The translations under genes were made by a program, and so were the position numbers. The notes below the pieces were generated by a model. That model saw nothing but the letters and a program-made list of their open reading frames with translations. It was not told the origin of the DNA and ran no database searches. DNA of 64,000 nucleotides from Persicaria tinctoria (lineage: Eukaryota > Streptophyta > Magnoliopsida > Caryophyllales > Polygonaceae), in contig JBANSL010000002.1 of assembly GCA_037127255.1 (NCBI GenBank), forward strand, positions 9,592,001 through 9,656,000. The letters run 5' to 3'. This document shows, in pieces, positions 54,667 through 64,000 of this stretch (the first letter of the stretch is position 1; each line of letters begins with the position of its first letter).

Positions 54667-57600
54667 TCAACTGAGCAGATCATAGAAAACTCGCGGCTTC
54701 CTGTAGTCCGAAATACAAACCGCCTGAACCAGTTGCAGCATTGTGAGCAAGTGCAATTGGACTACTTATATGCATAACAGCATTGATATTTAAGAATGAT
54801 TTTACCTGCACAGCGAAAGCTGCTTGCAGTAACATAGATTCAGACCATGGTTTCCCTATGAACTGAAGGCCAATGGGCAAACCAGCTTCGTCGTATCCAA
54901 CCTGTGATGGACATAGTAACTGAAGTCAGTGGACAGATACCGGTGTAGTAAGGGATAGAGGAGGATGTGAATATATCTTACTGGAACAGACACGGCGGGC
55001 AAGCCAAGGAAGTTCCCTGCAATGATGTACCTCACCAGCGCAGCTGATGCAGCGAAAGTTGAGTGTAAGGATTACATTTCCGCAATGGATGGAAAATTGA
55101 TAGTAAGTAGTACCTCCATTGATGTAGTCAAGTTCACCAACCGCGAGAGCATCATCCTTCAGTTCATAGGCAGTTACCCTTCAATAGCTCAATGTATGTT
55201 ATGGGAGTGAGGTTGAAAATGACTAAGAGAATACGAAGAGTGAACAGATTTAAGTACCCGGTGGTTGGAGTAACGATGAAGTCTGCCCGGGCGAAGATCT
55301 TGCTATGGAGTTGCATCTGTCTATTCCTGTCAGCAAATATGTTAGTACATAGAGAGAATAAGGTGATAAGATTTTTGGTGTTTGTTTCGGTAGCTCAAAA
55401 GTACCTGATTTTCTGTGCTTTGATATAGTCCTTGCTGTGGAAGGAGCCATATATAGAAAGTGCTACTTGAGTATCACCTCCAAGTAGTGCGAAATTACTG
55501 TTTACATCGACAGCTTTGAGTTGTCAGCATTCAGTATCAAGTCAGCAATAAGGAAGATAGATGCATTGAGGGTTGTTTACTAACCGCTTCTCGAGAACAC
55601 GATCAAGGGAAGCAGTGCATTCGGATCCAATAGTCACATAGTGCGCAAGGCGCATTGTCTCTATGTCCGGTACTGTCATCTCTACTGTCTAAGTAAAACA
55701 AGGCAAATCTAGGTTTAAATGTGGTGATTTCTAGAGGCACTTGTTAAGAACATTTAAGTACCTCCCATCCATAACACTTTTGGAGTTCGTCCAATGCATT
55801 AGAACAGCACAGCTTGATGTCATCGCTGCAATCGTTGAACCACTGAACGCGAACAATATAAAGCAAAAGGAAAGTATTAGCATCACCATTGTCAAAACAG
55901 GCATTGAACTATCAGCAAATGTGCGTTATCCACTGAGAACTCGGTTACAGACCTGTCTATACTTCGCTAGTTTGAGCTTATTATTGCGCATTGGTGCGTT
56001 CAGCAGTGGTAGGCTTAGTCTATGCTGAATATAATCAACACCAAACACATTACTGCTAGCTCACAAGGAACAATCAACACAAGTCAGTGCACACATATGT
56101 TTAGAATGGGTGTAGGTTTGCTACCTCTAAACCGTTGAGGTGGGTCATCGGGTCTTTGCCACTTATCGCTGCATAGCTGCAACAGAAAGGAAGAAATCAA
56201 TCAAGGCAACGTAACGAAAGCAAAGATCTAATCCAAGTAAAAGAGTGATACTAACACTATGAGTGTGTCCTCAATTGTGGCAGCTAAAATTCCAACTGAT
56301 CCAACCGTCCAATTCAGAGGAAGAACTCTGGTGGTCATAAGAAATTCATTGGGCAGTAAGACCTTGCAAGAAAGATTTTCATTCGGGTGAAATGTGGCTT
56401 ACCCGGAATGGGACACACGTCCAAACGTTGGCTTGAAGCCGACAACACCACATAGAGCTGCAGGCATTCGCACAGATCCTAACGAGAAGTGACAGTATTG
56501 ATCAAAGCATTCAGTTTGCTAAGATGAGATTTTTCAAGTAAAAAGAAATGTAGTGAAAACTTACCACCTCCATCGACACCAAGGGCCACAGGACACAGGC
56601 CAGCACTCACAACTGCTGCAGATCCACTGGATGAGCCTCCGGAGATCCTACTCGTGTTATATGGATTTCTAGTGGCCCTGCAATCATCCCAAATTTGGAA
56701 TATTGCACAAAAAATCTGTTGAATCTCTTGGTTTTACACAATAGAAGGTGATAAATTCAAAAAATGCATTATGAAAATAGTTATTGGTTAATACTCAATA
56801 CCCATAGTGAGGATTTATGCCACTTGTCCCAGCTCCAAGCTCGTGCATATTCGTCTTGCCAACAAGTACCGCCCCACACATTTTAAGGTATTTGACGCAG
56901 GATGCATCTTTAGTGCAAGACCTGAATTTGTGGAGCCATCTTGTACCGCCTAAAGGACATATTTTGGCTCTTATTGTGAAAGAAGCAAATGATACAAAAT
57001 AGACCAAGTTCTTTTGAAGGCTTATTACCTGTAGTTGGATATGGGAGGCAATCTATTTCATCTTTGACAGCTATGGGAACCCCATCCAGAACTGAGATTA
57101 GCTCACCTGTGAATGACCGAAAAGAAAATGGTCGGTCAGATCATAGAATAAGGAGCTGTAAACTCACTAAAATGGCTAATCTAATGCAATCTTGGTTTGG
57201 TTGAATTCAAGGATCACTTTATGATGTAACATACCTCTCTCATATCGGAGGGTAGACTCAGCGGCTTGCTGTATGATAGCTCTCTTATCATAGTTAATGA
57301 AGAAGGCCATGTTGCACGAGGGATCGCAAGATCTGTCAACAGCTGCAATGAACCGCTCAGCAACCTACACAAAGGCTAAACCAAGTTATATATCACAGTT
57401 CTCAAAAGTTTGATCACAACAAAGAAACCAAAATTGTAACATACATTGTCTCTTAGACTAACATAAAAACTACCATACCTGGAGAGGAGTTAGGCCTCCG
57501 GATCTATACGCTCTTGAATAATCCAGTATTGTCCAGCGCTGGAAACTAGGCTTTGTCACGTATGGATTGTTCTCTGAAGGACAGATGCGGTCTACAGCTT

Positions 57601-58562
57601 CTTGAACTCGCTTAGCTGGTGCAAGAGTTTCTTGTTCCTCTGGTTCTGCAAGAGTTAAATGTTTGCAATATTCATTAGTGCATGTTCATAAATTTCAAGA
57701 ATACAATTTACTCGTATGACACACCTTGATGAGAACTCAATGGAACATACAAAGGTGGCTCTTGCATATCTGCATCAGAAACAAGCTGCAGAAGCCGATA
57801 TTAGGACACAATAAAGATAACTGTCTGATGTAATTGATGACCAATTTATTAGTAAAATCAGATGAAGCATTATATGATCTCCTCTTCTAAATAAAATATA
57901 TACCTACAAATTTGCTGAAAAAAATAGTATCCTTCTAAATGAAAACTGTCAAAATTAGTACAAGGAAAGCAAGCCGCGAATTCACTTTAACATATCCTTT
58001 CGACATGAAGGAAACAAATAGACAGAGAAAAATGTACCTTGAAGATTAAGTTGTTCTTCTTTAGTACATACACAAGTATAGTACCCACAATCCTGCATTG
58101 CAGTATCCATGAAAAAAGTTTGACGACAGATCCGGTCATGCGAGGAGCTACAAAAGGAAACAAGACTCATTCATCAGATCAGCGAATACTCATACGAACT
58201 GACTAAATTTTCTAAGCCATATACAGAGAAACAATGACACAAGCACACAACATAAGTAAGTCAATGATCTTAGTTCCAACTTCTAACAAAAGAGCAACAA
58301 GTCCTATATAACAGTCATCAGTCATAATGATTTAATTCAAAAGAAAAGTGTAAACCCATATGGAATCCAACAAAACATGACACTCACTCACTGATTTAGG
58401 ATCAGACCCATATCAATTCAAATCAAGAACTCATGAAGAACATGTATGAAATGAAGGGAAACCTTTGACAAGAGGGCTAATGTAGCTGTGATCACTAAGA
58501 GGGCCAATGTCAACTTCATCAACTGGCTTGTAAACAACCGTTCCTTTGCCAAACACCCCCAT
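54667..58562 (-). CDS. FAAH: Fatty acid amide hydrolase (amidase signature family)
   Basis: Twenty exons join in phase to 601 residues (Arabidopsis FAAH is about 607). Exons on the complement, in order: 58463-58562, 58038-58147, 57725-57785, 57479-57645, 57235-57364, 57029-57106, 56802-56949, 56565-56677, 56403-56478, 56256-56327, 56125-56176, 55953-56024, 55762-55842, 55585-55688, 55405-55497, 55258-55326, 55114-55178, 54982-55043, 54806-54901, 54667-54723. The amidase triad is complete: Lys204 in GVPIAVKDE, cis-Ser280 in [10 protein letters not shown] and nucleophile Ser304 in DGGGSVRMP. A hydrophobic segment near residues 40-60 may bind membrane. The enzyme hydrolyses N-acylethanolamines to free fatty acid and ethanolamine. 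All introns are GT-AG and the frame is unbroken. Confidence 0.94.
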
Positions 58563-58625
58563 GGCTGATTAATTTCTGCTTTCTTTCAATTGACACCCTC
58601 TCTTCCTTCCCAACAGTCCAATGTG

Positions 58626-58633
58626 TTTATATA
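58626..58633 (-). promoter_or_regulatory. TATA box of the FAAH gene
   Basis: TATATAAA on the minus strand, 64 bp upstream of the FAAH ATG. Confidence 0.65.
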
Positions 58634-61241
58634 GAGAGGACATATATTGCAGTAGAGGAAGAGGGAGTTTGGTATGAAAGTTAAAAAGGTGTTTAAGAGG
58701 GAATAAATATATAATTGATGAAAATCTATTGTTGATCCACATTATAAGTTTGAGAAAGAGATGGGTTTTTTTTTTTGTAAGGCCCTACTATAAGGACTGA
58801 AGAAGTTTTTTTTTTTTTCAAGTGTGTGGCTGTGTGGTTTTTCTGGTAAGAAGAAAGTGAAGAGTGGAAGGGGTGGGCTAATGGAGGAGGATGAGTTAGG
58901 TTGAAGGCAAGGAAAAATGGGGCCCTTACTATCTTTAAAGGCCCTCATTATACAAACCTTGTACAGTAAAGGTGTTTGCACTTTTCCCATAAAAAAAGGC
59001 TATTGCACTAATGCACTGTCATTATAAAAAAAGAGTTTAAAAACCTACCCATGGCATGTGCATAGCTCAATAGTTCAAATCATTTCAGCTAAGCATTTCA
59101 TAGTTCTTGTCCATAACTCAATAGTTGAAAGACCAAGAGTTGTAGAGATAGCTAGCTGTCCCATCGTCTAAGGAACTGGGCGATGGGGACCCTAACAACT
59201 TGAAAATGTCAAAGTGATGCTTGATACAAGTGAATGACTGTTACCCAATCAGTTGATCCTTTTGTTTAGTGTCTGAAATGAAAACATGTACCTGAACAGG
59301 TCCTAAAATGAAAATATGTACCTCAACAGGTCTTAGAATGCAATTTATTTCCCCTCCTTATCTACTTAAATATATGCAACTGCTTCCCATCATTAAGAGT
59401 AATAGTAACCCAGAGACAGCAAATATCCCTTCTGATTGCTGTCTCCTTTCACTTTCACTTCCATTTCAATTACAGTGTTTGTATCTTCCTGGTTGTGCAA
59501 ATGATACTATGAACAACAATACTGAGAAATAGGAAATAACAAGTAACACAAACTTACCAATTCAGTCTACACAATAGCAAGAACTCTTTAAGTTGCTTCT
59601 GATTCAATGTCAATGCGTAACTAACTACACCAAAATATAAATGCATTACTACTAGGGGATGGATTAGCTATGTCCTACACATTAAATTAATGCCCCATAA
59701 CAAGAGAATAGTAATTGCAGTAGATCATGGCCGCCAAGGTAGCCAATATTAGGTGAAAAATTGACTTGTTTGGTATGTTGGTTTGAATTACTTGGTTAAA
59801 GGTTTTGGTGACTCTGTCACCATTGAGAAAGTAGTATCAACTAAAAGAGCACTTGGTAAAAAGCATCTAAAGAAACCCAATTCAGCAATATTTGAATTTT
59901 CATTCTCAAAGGTGTCGTCTGTAACTTAGACTCGTCGAATCCCAATCAGATAAATTTTAGCAGTACCAAACTGAAGTTCTTTCATGTTTAAGTTGGCACA
60001 AGTTGAATTGCTTTAAATTCTGAGATATTTTTACATACTTTCACTTTCAGATTAAAAAAAATCCCAACTGAAGCCCATAAATATTTCAATGTTTTGACTG
60101 GTTTACTGTCAACTGATGACAGATGAAACAAATTATTAGGCTTCATGACAAACTGCCAAAGAATTCATTAGGGTTTGTATGTTTAAAGGACATAGATGTG
60201 ATAGATATCCTGTATCCACTTGAAAAGTTGAACGGCACATTTCCTGATCTAGGTTGGAAAAAAGACTACCAATAAAATAGGGAATTGAGGACAGGAAACA
60301 CCCAATTGATGACGATGTCAGGTTTTTTGGCCTTGTTTTTCTTGGTTTGGTACATCCATACTATCAGATTGATCCATCTCCTTCGCCACGGTTAACAGTT
60401 ATGCCAAAACTAATCAAACATTCCCAATGGATTCCTCTTCATACCAACTCTGCAACAACTAGACAACTCCAACATTCACAGTTGTTCGATTCGAAACTGA
60501 CAGTAGAGTGACCTGAAACCCGCAAATGGACAAGGTTTTTTCGCTAGTACCGAGCGTTGAGATTGCTCAAGAAAATATTCGCTTGATGGGGGCTACATAC
60601 ATGTGCAGGGTAGTACAAACCTGCACAAATGAAACAACCGAAGTTACTTCCATGGCCATCCTGCAACCCCACAGTCTTCAATATAACAGTGAGCTCTCTA
60701 ACAGTACAGTGTGAATGGTAACGGAAACTGTAGCGGTCTCAATTGAGGGGCCGATTGTTGAACCCTTCAATATGGTGTGTAAATAGCTTCAACCACTGTG
60801 TACTATGTTAGGTGATAAAATATGATGTCTGGATTAGTTATGCCCCTCAATTATAGAAAGGCAAGGCAAGGAATATGTACCTTTGGCGGGCACTTCTCAA
60901 GTGAAACATCTTCTTTGATCAGTGGACGATAAACAAACAGACAGGCCTCATAGAGGATGTACTATGAGTGCCCACAGAGATAAATAGAGTATATACATTT
61001 AATTCCATGGTAAATCAACTCGTGGAAAACTCTCCGAAAATAATATATATAATTCCTCTAAACTCTAATGCCAATATACACCAAGAATTGGTAAAAACAG
61101 TACACTGTGACAGTGAAGAAAAAAGGAAGATGGATTTTCTGGCATTTTATCATCACGATATGTTTGCACTTTGCACCCAAAAAGAAATCCATCGTCTGTA
61201 CAAGAGAAGGTAAAAAACAGAGGGATGACAAGAAGACGGGT
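58634..61241. other. Intergenic region between FAAH and NDC1
   Basis: This includes the FAAH promoter at the left and the NDC1 3' UTR at the right (ending about 61241). Composition is even and moderately AT-rich. I found no gene, terminal repeat or RNA in it. Short open frames (60-82 codons) are unrelated to known families. Confidence 0.5.
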
Positions 61242-64000
61242 TCATGAGCCTGAAAGAACTTTGGTTAGGGTCGTCTGCAGAATTGCAGCTGAATCTATAG
61301 CTGTTTTTGTGAACCAGCTTACTCCCACTTTAAGCCGATGCTCATCAGTTGGTAGCCTGATTAGATACGCAAACTTCCTAGCTGTGGGAACAGAAGATTG
61401 ATAACAATTTAAAAATAAAGCTCAAGGCAACCGACAGTATAAGAATGCAACTCATAGAATCCTTAAACAGATAGAAACTATTACCTGCATGGCCAATAGG
61501 TCCCTCTAATGTTAGCCCGTCAATGAAACTTGGTGTAACCGCAGCATCAAATCTCCCCAAAGTCATCATCTCGCCCAGATTTTGGAACCTAAAAGAGCAT
61601 GATACATAAGGATCCAATATTTCCAAGTGCTAACACTACCTCACAGCAACTCACTTTGCCCTAAATATTAGTAATAAGTAAATTAGATATCCAGACTGCA
61701 TTTTTTACCTCTTATAAAGCATTTTTTTAGTTTCATCTTCTTTGTATTTATGATTAGCATTTACAAGGTCTCTGATTCTCACCTGAATGGTAGCAGAGGT
61801 CGTTCATTTATAGCTGCCCACAAATTCCAACCAGCAAAATCTGCTTGCTGGAAAGCAACCTACATAGAGCAAGACTGTATATGAAAGGGAACTTTGACTT
61901 GGTGCTATCCATTTCAGTTTCTAACTATTTTTCGTTAGAAGTTTTATGAATTTACAAGAATTTCTTTAACTGACAAGTCAAACTAATCACCATTATACCT
62001 GTGCAGTGGCAGGCAGAAACCTTCCGCTGGAATCTCTAAAAGCAGCAGAGTCACCTACTGCAAGTATACATGGATGGCCCTTTACAAAAAGAGTTTCATC
62101 AATTTCTGTTTGTCCCCTGGAGTTGAGAGGAAGCTGGTGAGGTTTTTTGTCACAGGGTTCTAACTCAGGCAGTTGTGTTTTATTCCCAACTGTCCACAAA
62201 ACTAAATCTGCTTCCAGGATCTGACTCTGCAAACCCCTTTCAGCTGGCTGAAGTTCTAGAATTAGTTTATCAAGATCAAAGTCCTCCAAATCTTCATCAC
62301 TACTTTGTAGTTGGCTCAAACCATCACCTTCGGATGCCTTTTTAATGGATTGAACAAAATACCCTAGAAGGAGCTTTACATTTCTATCTGAAAGCACCTA
62401 GAAAAAGGCCAATAAATCAGGTAAATGCACAAAGAAAGCACGGAGTGCTATGATTCCTATGAACACAAAAGGCACAATGTGATAACCACTAAGATGAAAA
62501 ATGATGACTGCATAGGATGAAGTAACAAGGACACAATTTAAACACAAGCAAGCACAAGAGCATGTCGTCTGTAATTTCTTTTTCTTTTTAAATCTTACTT
62601 TAAGAGCAGCTTCTCTATTTCCAGGTAGGGCAGATGGGCAGATAGTATTATCTACATTTACAGCTTGCACTATTCCTTTATCCTTCAATCTCTCGGATAT
62701 TGTTGCAGCCAACTCAACTCCAGAGTATCCGCATCCAACAACCACTACACGTATAGGGGCCCCTGTTCCAAATTTCTTCCTCTCCAATTCTTTTAGTCTA
62801 ATATCAACCCTCTGCATATGAGTAACAACGGATGATTGTAGTGAACAACTGAAGAGAAGAAAAGATAAGATTGAAAATAAAATTTTAAATTAAAGCAGGA
62901 TAATGTGGCAGACACCAAATATATACCAATGAAGTTAAAAGGAAGGTCAAAAGTTGCATATCTAAAAATTGGTCACCTCATTACAGCAGGTAATATTTAT
63001 CACATGTACTGATGCCAAACAGAGTATTCCCCTTAGTAGTTAGAAAATTTCTTCACATAATTCTAATCCGTCATAGTTTTCATCTCTCTTATACCATTAC
63101 AAAAATTCTAATTTCCAGTAGTATCTAATTATCTACTAGTGCATCCTTTAGAGCAATGCTTTCGAATTCCACAAAAATGTAGATTCCAGTTTCATAGAGG
63201 TTCCTGCTTCGACCAAAGAAAGGTGAGCAAGAGATTGTTGACTTATCAGGGTTTCAGTTGTACACCTTTAATACATAGCCACACTCAACAAATAGAAAGA
63301 AAAATAATAGATCACTCTATGCATACACATGCATCCTCTAGGTTGGAAAATGGCAATGCAAACTGTCCAGCTCCAGGTACAAGATCAAGGTTGGGTTTAG
63401 CTCCCATAGCAAGAACCAACCTGGCAGCCCAAAGCAATTATTGTGTCAGCTGGTGCCATATGGCTAAACCGCTAGATTAACAAGACAGTTCAAAATCACA
63501 CCGTTAAGAAAATCTCATCATGAAAAACTATCAAACAACATAGAGATCCTTTCAAATAAAGTCTAGGAGTTTGAGTAGATACTATTTTTATTACTCGAAA
63601 AGAGTGTAGTAGTGTACCTGCAAAACCTAAAGAAACCTTACATAGAACATAAAAGATTCAAGGAGCAAGATCTTACCAGTCATATTCTATGAGAAGACCA
63701 CTCTCAAGATGCACAGTACCAGCACATGTAGATCCTTCAGAGTCATTATCTGATATACCACAAGAGGGATGAAGAAGCTTCACTCGATCCTGGCAAAACT
63801 GAACACTTGTGTTTGACAGCAAGTCTGAAAACCGAGGAGAAATTTCCCAGGGCTCTACTTCTGCATACATGCAAGTAACACCATCAACCAGCTACAACTA
63901 CAAACAGAATATACACATATGGGTCCAGAGTTAAAAGATTGAGATAATCTGCAGTGACATTACCTCCAGACAGAAGCTCATAGAGCATTGGCTTGAAAAC
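61242..64000 (-). CDS. NDC1: Alternative (type II) NAD(P)H dehydrogenase, NDC1-like (partial at right edge)
   Basis: Eight 3' exons (complement of 63964-64000, 63677-63860, 63327-63420, 62599-62811, 61999-62397, 61783-61859, 61485-61588, 61242-61381) join in phase. The N-terminus and first FAD-binding motif lie outside the window. Visible are KPMLYELLSGEVEPWEI, DWLVLAMGAKPNLDLVPGA, the second Rossmann motif VVVVGCGYSGVELAATISER, ELQPAERGLQSQI, VLWTVGNKTQLPEL and CILAVGDSAAFRD of the FAD site. The C-terminus has RFQNLGEMMTLGRFDAA and RKFAYLIRLPTDEHR and ends KVLSGS. This matches plant NDC1, a flavoprotein dually targeted to chloroplast plastoglobules and mitochondria. It reduces plastoquinone/ubiquinone pools and is needed for phylloquinone synthesis. 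The junction at the end of the 63327-63420 exon (GCATGT/GTATGC) is the least certain splice. Confidence 0.93.

Noticed and set aside
61200..61401. Plus-strand ORFs over the last exon of NDC1
   Set aside because: They are antisense shadows of the conserved NDC1 C-terminus.

Overview
The window is plant nuclear DNA. It is an AT-rich mosaic of intron-containing plant genes and dense transposon debris. The genes point to a dicot, with a loose family-level hint of an asterid: a UGT709-like glucosyltransferase and a LigB/DODA homologue without the betalain-type motif. That placement is inference. No organellar or bacterial DNA was seen.

Layout. 1-10.3 kb is a gene cluster: the N-terminus of a pentatricopeptide-repeat gene running off the left edge, a divergent MIF/MDL tautomerase gene with a GC-AG intron, a two-exon UDP-glycosyltransferase whose catalytic His is replaced by Asn, an internally deleted Copia element, and a LigB/DODA dioxygenase with an unusual N-terminal membrane-anchor extension. 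10.3-17.7 kb is transposon-rich, with three hAT-like non-autonomous elements bounded by perfect 8-bp duplications. 17.7-23.5 kb is a nearly complete LINE, multiply broken in its endonuclease/RT/RNase H ORF, with an odd 511-codon ORF in the ORF1 position. 25.4-27.6 kb is an eight-exon ent-kaurenoic acid oxidase (CYP88A) gene of gibberellin synthesis. 28-34 kb holds retroposon fragments, a Stowaway MITE, a solo LTR and two 5'-truncated LINE copies with clean target-site duplications. A single-exon SAUR gene lies at 36.2 kb. 37.2-44.8 kb is a head-to-tail or nested cluster of non-autonomous Helitrons, the most striking structure here. 46-50.6 kb has a small MITE, a 1.1-kb hAT element, a tRNA and a low-complexity minisatellite-like block. 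51.6-54.5 kb contains a possible very small spliced gene, a second copy of the intron-containing tRNA-Met gene, a LINE remnant and a tRNA-Gln gene. 54.7-64 kb carries a complete 20-exon fatty acid amide hydrolase gene and the 3' eight exons of an NDC1-type alternative NAD(P)H dehydrogenase, which runs off the right edge.

The protein-coding genes are single-copy housekeeping or specialised-metabolism genes with no evident pathway clustering. The only recurring theme is mobile DNA sitting close to promoters, for example a hAT element about 120 bp upstream of the dioxygenase. All exon structures were assembled by hand from reading frames and splice consensus. Frame phases balance in every multi-exon gene listed, but no transcript data were available.
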